Made by a program: the position numbers and the translations under genes. A stretch of 64,000 nucleotides of DNA from the NCBI RefSeq assembly GCF_001529295.1, contig NZ_LLWK01000036.1, positions 226,784 to 290,783 on the forward strand. The letters are read 5' to 3'. The DNA comes from Flavobacterium sp. TAB 87. Its GTDB lineage: Bacteria > Bacteroidota > Bacteroidia > Flavobacteriales > Flavobacteriaceae. The notes below the pieces were generated by a model. That model was not told the DNA's origin. It did not search any database and saw only the letters and a program-made list of their open reading frames with translations. Below, in pieces: positions 10,043 through 19,614 of this stretch (its first letter is position 1; each line of letters starts with the position of its first letter).

Positions 10043-11093
10043 TCTGATTATTTAAATTGTTCATTAATTCATTAAAATCCACAGAAGCTACTGCAATCTC
10101 GTCATCGGCAGCGCCATAATAAATATATAATCGACCGTCAAAAATCGCAGTTCCCGTTGGAAATACTACAAAATTAACATAGCCTTGCTTTTCGTAAGTC
10201 TCACTTGGCGAAACTAGTGGTTCCTTTAAACGTGCAATCACTTTCAAAGGATTTTCTAAATCTAATAAAGCCGCACAAGCATGATATACTAACCCTTTTT
10301 CGCTCTTTTCGGTAGCATGATAAATAAGTAGCCAACCATCGGCTGTTTCTATCGGTGGACAACCAGAACCAATATGACTCGATTCATGTTTATATTTTGG
10401 ACACAAAACTGTGTGCTGGTCCAGGCCTCGTATGTAATTTGACCAGAATTCCGCATTCAAATCGGATAAGTTTTCATAACTGGCAAATTGAATTGCGGGT
10501 AATAAACGATGCAAAAACGCATACTTACCATTTATTTTTCTCGGAAAAAAAACTACATTTTTATCCCAAACATAAGCGTCGTCTTTGGTAATAGGATTAA
10601 AGTGATGCTTACTCTCATTATTGTGCTTCACATATAGCGCGTTAGGATCGGATTCTTTTATCTTTTTTTCATGTAATAAATTATTATAAGCCAAAGCCGA
10701 AAACCTTGGTGTAATAATCCCTTTTTTCTTCCACTTTTTTAAATCTTTAGATACCGCTAAAGCTCCAAATGCGTTAACTCCATCGTACGCCACATACGAC
10801 AAATAATAGGTATCTTCTATTTTAGTCAATCTTGGATCTTCCACTCCGTGACACTCATAAATAAATTCAGGAAAAATAATGGGTTTTTTATCTCTCTGAA
10901 CCAGATCTAACGGACCATTAAATTGACAGTACCCGATACTCGAAAAATTACCAACGTGTGCGGCACGATAAAACATATGGACTGTATTTCCTTCTTGATA
11001 AACTGCGGGATTTAACACGCCTAAATTTTCAAATTCTAAGTCTGTTGGTTTTAAAATAACGCCATGTTTAACAAGAGAATCCATATCAATCAA
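10020..11093 (-). CDS. GH130 family glycoside phosphorylase (beta-mannoside type)
   Basis: A 357-residue five-bladed beta-propeller enzyme. The family signature GVEDPRLT places the catalytic acid at D86, and phosphate-binding basic residues follow; further blades show HIGSGCPPIETADGWLLIYH and GRLYIYYGAADDEIAVASVD. GH130 enzymes phosphorolyse beta-1,4- or beta-1,2-mannosidic bonds (or mannosyl-glucose), releasing mannose 1-phosphate. No signal peptide is seen, so it is cytoplasmic. An alternative ATG at 11084 is possible. It is first in a two-gene operon with the GT4 fusion protein. Confidence 0.87.
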   Translation of the reverse strand: MIDMDSLVKHGVILKPTDLEFENLGVLNPAVYQEGNTVHMFYRAAHVGNFSSIGYCQFNGPLDLVQRDKKPIIFPEFIYECHGVEDPRLTKIEDTYYLSYVAYDGVNAFGALAVSKDLKKWKKKGIITPRFSALAYNNLLHEKKIKESDPNALYVKHNNESKHHFNPITKDDAYVWDKNVVFFPRKINGKYAFLHRLLPAIQFASYENLSDLNAEFWSNYIRGLDQHTVLCPKYKHESSHIGSGCPPIETADGWLLIYHATEKSEKGLVYHACAALLDLENPLKVIARLKEPLVSPSETYEKQGYVNFVVFPTGTAIFDGRLYIYYGAADDEIAVASVDFNELMNNLNNQSDENVIS

Positions 11094-11468
11094 TTTATTT
11101 ATAAAGTTACTGCTCTAAAGACGAAAAACTTAACTCAATCGAAATTTTGATTAGCTCAATATGTTGCAGTTAACTTGAAAGAAGCATAGAGGGGTGTTTT
11201 AATTGTTTTTGAAAGTGTTTTGAAAGAAAGCCATTAAAACTTTTTAACATAAGGGCATTGAATACTGAAATAGTAAACAATTCACACTAAATAAATGCAA
11301 GCTTGCATGACACCTAGATACAAAAAAACCTTCAAAATCAATGACTTTGAAGGTTTTATATTATGGTTTGATCTACTACTTGTATCTACTAAATTTTCAG
11401 TCAAACGCTTAATAAATAATTAAAAATCAGCATTCTACTAACGAAATACTGTGTTTTTATCGCATTTA
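11094..11468. other. Intergenic region between greA/B-like gene and GH130 operon
   Basis: About 375 bases without a gene. It should hold the promoter of the GH130-GT4 operon (minus strand), but no clear TAnnTTTG element was found. The terminator of the GreA/B-like gene is at 11325-11357; nothing else stands out. Confidence 0.6.
11325..11357 (-). terminator. Rho-independent terminator of the GreA/B-like gene
   Basis: Perfect 12-bp stem (AAAACCTTCAAA / TTTGAAGGTTTT) with a 9-nt loop, preceded on the plus strand by more A residues, which give the U-tract on the minus strand. It lies 112 bases after the stop at 11469. Confidence 0.8.
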
Positions 11469-11846
11469 TTATGCTAGTCTTTCTACGTTCATAATTTCGA
11501 ACTGCTTTGGCTCTTCATCAAAACTCCAATTGATGATGTCTCCTATTTTACATCCTACCAAAGCAAGACCCATAGTACTTAAAATCGATTCGGTTTTGTT
11601 TCTTTGCTTTGCTTTGTCTGGCGCAACAAATGTATGAACATGCTCTTCTTGACTTGTCAAATCTTTAATTGTCACTTTTGCGTCAACCGTTACAACATCT
11701 AACGGTAGTAATTTACGGTTAACTTGTTTGGCTCTTTTTAACTGTAATTTTAAGATTTCTTCCTCTTCAGGAGTCGATTTCTTTCTTCTAATATGATCTT
11801 TAATTAAGTCGTAAATTCCTGTTGTTAATGTGATTTCTTGTTCCAT
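11469..11846 (-). CDS. GreA/GreB family transcription factor
   Basis: A 125-residue protein from ATG 11846; a longer frame from 11903 would add a stretch without family similarity. The C-terminal half has the GreA/B FKBP-like fold pattern: LSTMGLALVGCKIGDIINW and a terminal beta strand FEIMNVERL. The N-terminal part is a shortened helical region (TPEEEEILKLQLKRAKQVNR) rather than the full 75-residue coiled coil of GreA, so it may be an Rnk-like or Gre-like RNA-polymerase-binding factor. Exact function is unproven. Confidence 0.75.
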   Translation of the reverse strand: MEQEITLTTGIYDLIKDHIRRKKSTPEEEEILKLQLKRAKQVNRKLLPLDVVTVDAKVTIKDLTSQEEHVHTFVAPDKAKQRNKTESILSTMGLALVGCKIGDIINWSFDEEPKQFEIMNVERLA

Positions 11847-12000
11847 TTTTTCTGTGTTTTGTACCAATTGCTTTGATGCTTTTTTTATAAAATACCCACA
11901 CATTAAAACTCATTACCTTTGTGCAAATGAGGTTTAATGAAAAATCGGCATCAATAAACGATTGACGGTTTAAATTGTATATAAAGGAATCAGAAGATTT

Positions 12001-12022
12001 CCCTGTCATGGGTTTGACAGGG
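12001..12022 (-). other. Hairpin after a small ORF
   Basis: Perfect 8-bp inverted repeat CCCTGTCA / TGACAGGG with a 6-nt loop, starting 1 base past the stop codon of the 37-codon minus-strand ORF at 12024. It lacks a U-tract, so it may be an attenuator or mRNA-stability structure between that ORF and the GreA/B-like gene. Confidence 0.45.
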
Positions 12023-12023
12023 C

Positions 12024-12137
12024 TTAATTTATAAAGTCTTTCGAGCAGTTTAAAAACGAGTCGTCGTGCAAGTAGGTCAGTAAGAATAAAAGACCTAGCG
12101 CAACGGTATTCACAAGAAAAAATAAATGGATTGTCAT
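12024..12137 (-). CDS. Possible 37-residue membrane microprotein
   Basis: An ATG-to-TAA frame of 37 codons on the minus strand. The product starts MTIHLFFLVNTVALGLLFLL and so has one hydrophobic helix (about residues 4-22), followed by a short polar tail with one cysteine. Support beyond the frame: a TTTG-N23-TATTTTTG promoter-like pair 28-62 bases upstream and a perfect hairpin just after the stop. No family is recognised. It could be co-transcribed with the GreA/B-like gene 177 bases downstream. The region could instead be a non-coding transcript. Confidence 0.4.
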   Translation of the reverse strand: MTIHLFFLVNTVALGLLFLLTYLHDDSFLNCSKDFIN

Positions 12138-12164
12138 TGTTTTTCTACATAAAGTAACAAGATA

Positions 12165-12199
12165 CAAAAATATAACAACCTTCAAAAGCTTTTAACAAA
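12165..12199 (-). promoter_or_regulatory. Candidate Bacteroidota promoter
   Basis: On the minus strand TTTG (-33 type) is followed after 23 bases by TATTTTTG, a match to the Bacteroidota -7 consensus TAnnTTTG. The expected transcript start lies about 20 bases before ATG 12137. Confidence 0.4.
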
Positions 12200-12211
12200 T
12201 TCTAACTATAG

Positions 12212-12236
12212 AAGCTGCTGTAGCAGCTTTTTTTAA
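12212..12236 (+). terminator. Terminator-like hairpin pointing right, no gene upstream on that strand
   Basis: Stem AAGCTGC / GCAGCTT with a 4-nt loop, followed by seven T on the plus strand. There is no plus-strand gene to its left, so it may end an antisense or small RNA, or be fortuitous. The rest of the 11847-12360 gap holds the small ORF and hairpin listed separately. Confidence 0.45.
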
Positions 12237-12360
12237 AAAAGAATTAACAATTGACGTTTAATAGGGATAACTTTTACCTATCCATTGCTCTAAATGCTTT
12301 TTAACTACTAAAATGTTTCTTTCTAAAAGATAATTTAAGTGCGCCTATAAATAAGTCCAA

Positions 12361-12900
12361 TTAAAATTTGTGATCTATAATGGTTTTACAAATTTTATCT
12401 GCACATTCTTTTTTCCTGTATAATTCGTGATCTTCGTTTTGATAAAAATTTGCGCTAATTTGCATGTTTGAAAACCAATTTCCATCTGGCTTATTTGCGT
12501 CTTCCTGCCCGTAAATTAATTTAATTTTTACCGCTGGCTTTTTAATTTCGTATCGCAATCTTGTCGAAGATACAGCTATTAAACTTTCAACTTTTAATCC
12601 CAAATTAGCCGCTTTCCAAGCAATACAGCCACCGATACTGAAACCTAGCACCATGCAGTTTTCATTCTCTTGAAGCAAAAGATTTTCGACTGCTTTGTCA
12701 ATACCTCCATTAATAAATTGAGCGTGCAATTTATCTTTAGCGTACTCACTGGTATCGATTTCGCCTAAAACACAACTGTCATAATACTGAACGTCAAATT
12801 GATCTTCTAAAACTGAAAGGTAAAAGTTAATCCAATTTGATTTTTCTTTGCCCCACAAATCAGATACTATAAGTACTCTTTCTTTTTTATCTTTTTGCAT
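12361..12900 (-). CDS. Small alpha/beta-hydrolase-like protein
   Basis: About 179 residues from ATG 12900; a start at 12927 would add nine residues. The nucleophile elbow is VLGFSIGGCIAWK (G-x-S-x-G-G) near residue 93, the first strand is VLIVSDLWG, and a later strand with an acidic loop is IKLIYGQEDANKPDG; HELYRKKE carries a possible catalytic His. The size and layout fit a compact alpha/beta hydrolase (dienelactone hydrolase-like). The substrate is unknown. It is monocistronic. Confidence 0.68.
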   Translation of the reverse strand: MQKDKKERVLIVSDLWGKEKSNWINFYLSVLEDQFDVQYYDSCVLGEIDTSEYAKDKLHAQFINGGIDKAVENLLLQENENCMVLGFSIGGCIAWKAANLGLKVESLIAVSSTRLRYEIKKPAVKIKLIYGQEDANKPDGNWFSNMQISANFYQNEDHELYRKKECADKICKTIIDHKF

Positions 12901-13087
12901 GCTCGTTTTAGATTGATAGTTATACATAGAACTTCGATTTCAGATTTCGTGAGATCAATTGCGTTTCAAGTTGCTTTTGAAAGAAACAAATTTACGGTTT
13001 TCTTCTATTTTTGAAATTTACATTTAATAATATATTTTACTGATAAATTTAAAATTATTAGGCGTTGGAATATCGTAAATATTACCA

Positions 13088-13125
13088 TAAAAAAATCCCG
13101 TCAGTCTTTAAATGACTTGACGGGA
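13088..13125 (-). terminator. Terminator of the susCD operon
   Basis: 8-bp stem TCCCGTCA / TGACGGGA, with inner GTC/GAC pairing, preceded on the plus strand by seven A that form the U-tract for minus-strand transcription. It lies about 60 bases past the SusD stop at 13186. Confidence 0.82.
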
Positions 13126-13185
13126 CTTTTAGTTTCAATATAAAAACCAAACTAACTTTAATAATTCCATTATTTTATCCTCTAC

Positions 13186-14781
13186 CTAATAGCCTTGATT
13201 GTTTGGCGAAAGTTTTGGATTTTTATCGATCGCATTTTGTGGAATAGGCAAAAGATTGTTTTTAGGCGCTACAAACGATCTGCTTTCAATTAAGTTGGCT
13301 GGCAAGGTCATTGACACATTGTAATCGCCGTTTGGTTGCGTTGTCGCCAAAACAGTTCCTCTTTTTGCGCCCATTAAATTACCATTAAGCACATCAGTCG
13401 CGATATTCCAACGAATAATATCATCTCGACGTAAACCTTCCATAGCAAATTCTACTCTGCGCTCGTTTCTTAGTAGTTTTCTTAAACTGGATTGGTCTGC
13501 ATACTTTGCTTGATCTACAGCAGGCATTCCTGCTCTAAGACGTACGGTATTTAAAGCAGTATAAAGTGCTGCATCTATTTGAGCCAATTCGATTTTAGCT
13601 TCAGCAATTGTTAACAGTACTTCTGCATAACGGAAAATAAAGATGTCGCTACCCATATTCCAATACGGAGCTCCAGAATCTAACTCCATAAATGAAGTGT
13701 ACTTTTTAAAATTATAACCTGTTTTAGACGCATTGTCCGCTTTGTTGTAATAATCATTACTACCCACTTCTACTGAGCGATATATTTTATCTCCAAAAAC
13801 TTGGCCTGGATAAACTACAGTTGCTCGTAAACGTGGATCTCTGTTTACGAATGGATTTGCAGGATCATATTCGCCTGCACTTTCTGCTTCTTGAATTGTC
13901 TTTCCGTTTGCCATTTCAAAAGCATCAACTAAAGATTGTGTTGGCACAACAGAGGACCATCCACCGATACCGTTTGGTAAAAATGGAGTAAAATCAATTG
14001 CAGACAAATCGGCTGTTTGTTGCACTGATAAGATAATCTCACTGTTTTGTTCATTGGCTGGATCAAAAAGTCCTGTAAATGTTGGATTTAAAGAATACCC
14101 GCTAATACTGTTTGCAGTCGCTAATGCCTTTGGATAATCTTTAAAATACAAATAGTATCGCATCAAAAGTGCTTGAGCCGCTCCTTTTGTTGCTTTGCCA
14201 TATTCTGCTCCCGAATAAGATGCTGGTAAAATAGCAATCACAGCTGTCAATTCATCTTCAATAAATTTGCGAATCACCTCTTGCGAATCTCTTGGAACTT
14301 TCGCATCTTCTGGCGTTGCAAAATTTTCTGTAATTAACGGCACATCACCATAATTTGTAGTTAACGAATAATACTTATAAGCGCGAATAAAACGAGCTTG
14401 AGCTTTGTAAATTGCTCTGTCTCCTTCTGGAACTGTAGTAGCATTATCAGCATTTAAAAGAAATTCGTTACATCTGTTAATTGTGCCAAAACCGTAATAA
14501 GAAGCTCCGGGATCTGCTGGTGACAAATTACCATTTCCTACAGCAGTCCATCCTTCCCAAGGAAAATTATTATAACCATTGTCTGAGCCACAATCACGGT
14601 ACATCAATGTACCCCCATCTTCAAAGCCGCTGTAGCATCCTGTTAGTGCCAAATCTAAATCTTTCTTGCTTTTCCAGAAAGTAGAAGGAGAAAGAGCATC
14701 GTCTGGTGCTGTTTCTAAAAAAGACTCACTGCAAGCGCTGAATATAAAAACTATTGCTAATAAGTATATTAATTTTTTCAT
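13186..14781 (-). CDS. SusD/RagB family outer-membrane nutrient-binding lipoprotein
   Basis: A 531-residue lipoprotein. The signal peptide ends in a lipobox (IFSAC, Cys17). The sequence follows the SusD layout: SPSTFWKSKKDLDLALTGCY near the N-terminus, TPR-like helices (ARFIRAYKYYSLTTNYGDVP), then a C-terminal RagB/SusD region with FIFRYAEVLLTIAEAKIELA, LRKLLRNERRVEFAMEG and the final LLPIPQNAIDKNPKLSPNQGY-like end. It binds an oligosaccharide or peptide at the cell surface and caps its SusC partner. It lies 12 bases after susC. No enzyme gene is adjacent, so the substrate cannot be guessed. Confidence 0.93.
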   Translation of the reverse strand: MKKLIYLLAIVFIFSACSESFLETAPDDALSPSTFWKSKKDLDLALTGCYSGFEDGGTLMYRDCGSDNGYNNFPWEGWTAVGNGNLSPADPGASYYGFGTINRCNEFLLNADNATTVPEGDRAIYKAQARFIRAYKYYSLTTNYGDVPLITENFATPEDAKVPRDSQEVIRKFIEDELTAVIAILPASYSGAEYGKATKGAAQALLMRYYLYFKDYPKALATANSISGYSLNPTFTGLFDPANEQNSEIILSVQQTADLSAIDFTPFLPNGIGGWSSVVPTQSLVDAFEMANGKTIQEAESAGEYDPANPFVNRDPRLRATVVYPGQVFGDKIYRSVEVGSNDYYNKADNASKTGYNFKKYTSFMELDSGAPYWNMGSDIFIFRYAEVLLTIAEAKIELAQIDAALYTALNTVRLRAGMPAVDQAKYADQSSLRKLLRNERRVEFAMEGLRRDDIIRWNIATDVLNGNLMGAKRGTVLATTQPNGDYNVSMTLPANLIESRSFVAPKNNLLPIPQNAIDKNPKLSPNNQGY

Positions 14782-14793
14782 CTTTTATGTAAA

Positions 14794-17700
14794 TTAAAAA
14801 GTTAAATTAAGTCCGATTGAATTTGTCATTACAACTGGATAACCGCTACCACGTCCCGAAGGAGCTTCTGGATCCCATCCTTTTAAATAATCTGTAACGG
14901 TAAATAAATTATCGGCACTATAGTACACTCTAAGGCGCGCAATTTTCCAGTTACTTAATATTTCTGATGGAACATTGTATCCAATTTGCAGATTTTTCAT
15001 TCTCAAATAATCGGTACTTCTTAACCAGTAGCTTGTTGTTGAATTCTGTGGCATACTTGGACCATAAATGTTGTCAATAAGCCTTGGCACACTTGTATTT
15101 GGATTTTCTGGAGTCCAACGATTCATCCATAATGCTGATGGTTTCTGACCGTCTCCATTTACCGCACCCACTGCATCAAAATCCATATATCCATAACCTC
15201 CCGTTGCACCTTGAAAAAGAGCCATGAAGTCAAAGTTTTTATAGCCAGCCGTTAAATTAAAACCGAAATTTAAAGAAGGTATTGAATTGCCTAATAAAAC
15301 TCGATCATCAGCATCAACTTTACCGTCACCGTTTGAATCTACATAACGTAAATCTCCTGGTTTAATTTGATTGCCATATAATGTGTTGGTCGGATACGCA
15401 TCAATATCAGCTTGACTTTGGTGTAAACCATCTGTTTTATAACCGTACCAAGAGTCAACAGATTGTCCTAATTGACGAATTTTACGCCCAGCAATAATCA
15501 TGTCTGTTCCTGCAAGTTCTACTAATTCATTTTTATTATATGCGATATTTCCACCAAAGCCAAAATCTACTTCGCCAAATTTATCTGAATAATTAAGACT
15601 CACTTCAATACCTTGATTATCTAGTTTACCAACGTTGTCGTAGAATTTCTCTAAAGCAAACTCATTGGGCGCTGGTACTTGCATGATAATACCTTCGGTA
15701 CTTTTTTTATACCAGTCAACAGTTAAATCTAATTTGCGGAAAAACCTAGCATCTAAACCGACACCATAACTTGTTGTTTTTTCCCAAATTAATGCTCCAT
15801 TTTTAGCATTTACAATCGCTGCTCCAGAATTTATGATACTATTAAACGGATAATCTTGACCGAGTCCTAAAGTTGGAATAGTAGGATAATAAGAATCTTG
15901 ACCATCATTTGATAATGCATCTTGGTTACCCAATTGTCCCCATGAAACTCTAACTTTCAAATCATTTACCGAATTTTTAGCACCTTCGAAGAACGCCTCT
16001 TCAGAGATACGCCATCCTGCTGAAAACGACGGGAACGTACCTACTCTGTTTTCTTTTGCAAAACGAGACGAAGCATCTGATCTTAAATTAGCTTCAAACA
16101 AATAACGGCCCATGTAATCGTAATTAATACGTCCGAACCACGAAACCATATTCAGTTCACGTGTATATCCTGTATTTTTCATTCCGTTTGTAGATCCTGC
16201 ATCTAAGTTAGGAAGTTCTGTACTCGGAAAATTTTCACGATAAGCTGTCGTTCTTTTATAATCATAAGCTTCAGTATGATAGCCTGCTAAAGCAGATACA
16301 TTGTGAACCTCATTGAAGGTATTGAAGTAATTTGCCGTTAAATCAAATGTATTACGGGTACTTGATCGTAAATCTTCGGTTAATTTTGTAGGACCTTGGT
16401 ATTTTGACGCATTGTACTGAATCTCTTTGTTCATTTCGGAGTTATCCTCTTCTATATTTCTATGAGAAACTAATGCTTTTACATTAAAGCCCTTAAATAT
16501 ATCTGCTTGCACCGAACCAATACCTACAAATGTTTTACGCTGGTAATTCATTTGAGGTCCCATATCCAACCATGCGATTGGGTTACCATCTGAGATTGTT
16601 CCATATGTGCCGTCTTCATTTTTGTACGGAATCCATGGTGCAATTCTGTTAGTTTGTCTGATAATCTGATCCAATCCTCCTCCTGTGTACGCATTGTTTG
16701 GAGCAATGCGATCCATTTGCGTATACGATAAGTTCATATTGGTAGTTAACCATTTACGAGGAGTAACCGTAAGATTCAGTCGGCCGTTGTACTCATTTTT
16801 CCCCGTATGCTTAATAATTCCATCCTGTTTTTGATGATTCACAGAACCTCTATATTTAGTAGTCTCTGATCCTCCAGAAATACCAACATTATTTGTCATT
16901 ACAAATCCAGAACCTTGATAAAGCAAATCTTGCCAATCGGTATCCGGATGTCCATAAGGATCAGAACCATTACGAAACAGCTCTAAATCATTGGCGGTAA
17001 ACTTTGGTGCTTTACCCATGTTCCCTAATGCCTCATTATACAAAGTTGCATAGTCATAAGACCCTAGATATTCAGGCAACGTTGTCGGCGATTGCCAGCC
17101 TACATCGCTGGTAATGCTAACCACAGGTTCGCCAGACTTACCTGATTTGGTTGTAATTAAAATGACTCCATTAGCCGCTTTCGAACCGTAAATTGCAGCC
17201 GATGCAGCATCTTTAAGAACAGAAATACTAGCAATATCGTTTGCTTGTACATCGTTTAATGATCCTTCTACCCCATCGATCAATACCATTGGCGAAGCTT
17301 GATTTAAGGTGCCTGTACCACGAATTCTAATGGATCCGCCATCAGATCCAGGTTGACCCGAAGATTGATTTACCGCTACACCTGGCAACAAACCCGAAAG
17401 TCCCGCTGATACACTCGTTATTGGTCTGCTTTCGAGCATTTCACCACTAACTGTAGCAACAGATCCTGTAAGGTTTACTTTTTTCTGAACCCCAAATCCT
17501 ACAACAACTACTTCCTCTAATCGAGCAGCATCTTCTTGCAGCTGCACGTTTATGGATGTTTGTCCGTTAACAGAAATTTCTTTGCTCGTAAAGCCAACAT
17601 AAGAGACTACCAAAACAGCATTATTGTTGCTTACCGAAAGAACAAAGTTTCCATCAAAATCAGTTTGCACGCCATTTGTAGTACCTTTTTCTAAAATATT

Positions 17701-17952
17701 CGCTCCTGGTATTGGCGCACCATTGCTATCGGTAACCGTACCTTTTACTTGATTTTGTTGCAGATTAAAATTGTAATAGATTTTGTTAGTTGCACCTCTT
17801 AAAGAAGCAGGGTCAAAGCCGTCTGTGTTTGCAAAAGCAGATAAAGAACAGAATACAACGCCTAGCATCGTTGAACTTTTTAAAATTCGCGGAAGCAATC
17901 TGTTCTTATCATTAAACATTTTAAACTCTAGCGAGTATAAACTTTGTTTCAT
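14794..17952 (-). CDS. SusC/RagA family TonB-dependent outer-membrane receptor
   Basis: A 1052-residue receptor (a start at residue 12, Met, is also possible). Order: signal peptide ending about residue 42, a carboxypeptidase-D regulatory-like domain (GTVTDSNGAPIPGANI, residues about 68-145), a SusC signature and plug (LEEVVVVGFGVQKKVNLTGS, then IRIRGTGTLNQASPMVLIDG), and a 22-strand barrel ending in LNLTF, an aromatic terminus typical for BAM insertion. It imports a large substrate across the outer membrane with TonB energy. It is the first gene of a two-gene operon with susD. Confidence 0.94.
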   Translation of the reverse strand: MKQSLYSLEFKMFNDKNRLLPRILKSSTMLGVVFCSLSAFANTDGFDPASLRGATNKIYYNFNLQQNQVKGTVTDSNGAPIPGANILEKGTTNGVQTDFDGNFVLSVSNNNAVLVVSYVGFTSKEISVNGQTSINVQLQEDAARLEEVVVVGFGVQKKVNLTGSVATVSGEMLESRPITSVSAGLSGLLPGVAVNQSSGQPGSDGGSIRIRGTGTLNQASPMVLIDGVEGSLNDVQANDIASISVLKDAASAAIYGSKAANGVILITTKSGKSGEPVVSITSDVGWQSPTTLPEYLGSYDYATLYNEALGNMGKAPKFTANDLELFRNGSDPYGHPDTDWQDLLYQGSGFVMTNNVGISGGSETTKYRGSVNHQKQDGIIKHTGKNEYNGRLNLTVTPRKWLTTNMNLSYTQMDRIAPNNAYTGGGLDQIIRQTNRIAPWIPYKNEDGTYGTISDGNPIAWLDMGPQMNYQRKTFVGIGSVQADIFKGFNVKALVSHRNIEEDNSEMNKEIQYNASKYQGPTKLTEDLRSSTRNTFDLTANYFNTFNEVHNVSALAGYHTEAYDYKRTTAYRENFPSTELPNLDAGSTNGMKNTGYTRELNMVSWFGRINYDYMGRYLFEANLRSDASSRFAKENRVGTFPSFSAGWRISEEAFFEGAKNSVNDLKVRVSWGQLGNQDALSNDGQDSYYPTIPTLGLGQDYPFNSIINSGAAIVNAKNGALIWEKTTSYGVGLDARFFRKLDLTVDWYKKSTEGIIMQVPAPNEFALEKFYDNVGKLDNQGIEVSLNYSDKFGEVDFGFGGNIAYNKNELVELAGTDMIIAGRKIRQLGQSVDSWYGYKTDGLHQSQADIDAYPTNTLYGNQIKPGDLRYVDSNGDGKVDADDRVLLGNSIPSLNFGFNLTAGYKNFDFMALFQGATGGYGYMDFDAVGAVNGDGQKPSALWMNRWTPENPNTSVPRLIDNIYGPSMPQNSTTSYWLRSTDYLRMKNLQIGYNVPSEILSNWKIARLRVYYSADNLFTVTDYLKGWDPEAPSGRGSGYPVVMTNSIGLNLTF

Positions 17953-18634
17953 AAGTTCGTTTGGTTAGTAGTTAATAAAAAGTGTTATTTAGTTTGTATT
18001 ATTCTTAAATTAATTGCTCATCGACAATTGAGGCAATTGTAGTTTTTGAAAGTATTTTCTTCTATAAAAATAGATTAGAAACAAAATCCATTTAACATAA
18101 CTTACAGATGTAATTTCTTAATTCTTGACTAAACTATAAATTTAATTTTAAAAAACAAAGAAAATGCAATAAAAATGTGCACGAACACATAATTAATTTG
18201 TTTTCGAGCACATAAAAATAGAGAGAGTACTTTTACTCTGCTAAATTTTGAACTATTATTCAAATAATTTTAAATCCTCTTTATCGTTGGTAAAAGGAAT
18301 TTAAAATTTATAGATGTATAATGAAATACAGAACAAATCATTACATACTGAATATCAATTTAGTACGTTACTTTAAAAAAATAAAATTAAAAGTTGGCTA
18401 AACTGTATTTTTAAATTAACTCTAAATTGCTTAACTGTTGTTCTTACACTTGTTTTAAATTTAACAGTATTAAATTTATAAAATTCATCTTTATTTAGAT
18501 CGAATCATTTTCAAATTTAAGAACGGCTATATTCGTTGATAAGTACGCATAAAAAAACCTCCAAAGACAAACGAGTCTGGAGGTTTTTTTAGTACTAACG
18601 AGTGTTAATAAATCTGTGAGCAGTGCGCGAAAAA
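17953..18634. other. Long AT-rich intergenic region upstream of susC
   Basis: About 680 bases with no supportable gene. The susC promoter must lie at the left end, but no canonical TAnnTTTG was found there. The right end holds a strong terminator (18552-18589). Confidence 0.6.
18552..18589 (-). terminator. Strong Rho-independent terminator
   Basis: 12-bp stem AAAAAACCTCCA / TGGAGGTTTTTT, with further GAC/GTC pairing in the loop. Bidirectional in shape. It ends the minus-strand gene that stops at 18635. Confidence 0.83.
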
Positions 18635-19009
18635 TTATTTAAAATGATTTTTTACATAAGCTTCTTTTTCAGGATCAGTCATTTTATCCGTTTCTTTTAC
18701 ATCCATTTTAATATCCTTAAAAAGCACATCAGACTTCAAATAATTATGTAATTCTATTTTTGCATCTGTGGGTCCGAATAAAAGTATGTGTTGATACTTT
18801 AACACTACATCTGCAATTTTTTTATAATACTGCTCTTGCATTTGTCTTTGCTTATTGTGCATGGTTTTTTCGCTCTTATTTAAAGCTTCATCCTTGTGCT
18901 CAAAAGTAAAATCGGATACTATAATGTGGTCGTTTGTTCCGCTGCTTATATCAATTAGATCGGCTGCAACATGATCCATCCATATTCCTAAATTTTTGTG
19001 TGTTTCCAT
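18635..19009 (-). CDS. Small cytosolic protein, possibly eRF1/host-attachment-like fold
   Basis: A 124-residue soluble protein. Its layout (a strand LGIWMDHVAADLIDI, a helical stretch KTMHNKQRQMQEQYYKKIAD, then HILLFGPTDAKIELHNYL, and a terminal ETDKMTDPEKEAYVKNHF) recalls the bacterial eRF1-like/host-attachment families, where GPTDAK sits in the eRF1 domain-3-like fold. Similar short proteins occur among Bacteroidota stress genes. Function is not established. It opens the stress island and is monocistronic with its own terminator. Confidence 0.6.
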   Translation of the reverse strand: METHKNLGIWMDHVAADLIDISSGTNDHIIVSDFTFEHKDEALNKSEKTMHNKQRQMQEQYYKKIADVVLKYQHILLFGPTDAKIELHNYLKSDVLFKDIKMDVKETDKMTDPEKEAYVKNHFK

Positions 19010-19614
19010 TATTGTTGTATTTAATTCGTTCTAAAACTTCTGGCTTTTTGGAAAGTCCTATTTTAGTTGCTTCTAAAAAACAGTATTGGACTTTTTCCAG
19101 CAATTGAAACCATATTCCATTGATAATATGAATAATATAATAGATTTTTTGAAAATTTACTGACACGTATGGCATTTTTTAGATAGACTCTGAGTAGCCT
19201 AGTTCGTTTAGCATTTTGATGTTTTTACAGCAATTACTTTTTTGTAGCGTTTGTACCTTTAATTCTTTATCAAAAATTAAATAGGTCTTGCTAATGACAG
19301 CACCTTCATCATAACGTTGCCTAAGATTTGTTAAAGCTATAAAGTTTAAATTTTTTTCTTATTTTCTGGTTACACAATTATAATTTAAGATTATATAATT
19401 TGCTTCATTAAAAAGTAGTTAAACGATTACTAAATCTTAATCTTTTTAATTTATTTATAAAAAAAAGTAAGTTCATACAAACTACGGAAAGTGGCTTTTC
19501 CATAGCACTTATCTAATATTGATCACGATTTATCGATAAAATACGAATCAAATGCCTCCAAATAAATTCTTACAATATATTTAAACACTACATTTGATTA
19601 AATTAATTCAGCCC
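19010..19614. other. Intergenic region
   Basis: About 600 bases between two divergent genes, presumably holding both promoters. No convincing gene, RNA or repeat was seen; a short minus-strand frame at 18951-19175 has no protein-like character. Confidence 0.55.

Noticed and set aside
11800..12009. Minus-strand 69-codon frame upstream of the GreA/B-like gene
   Set aside because: It overlaps the start of the GreA/B-like gene in another frame and has no protein-like character.
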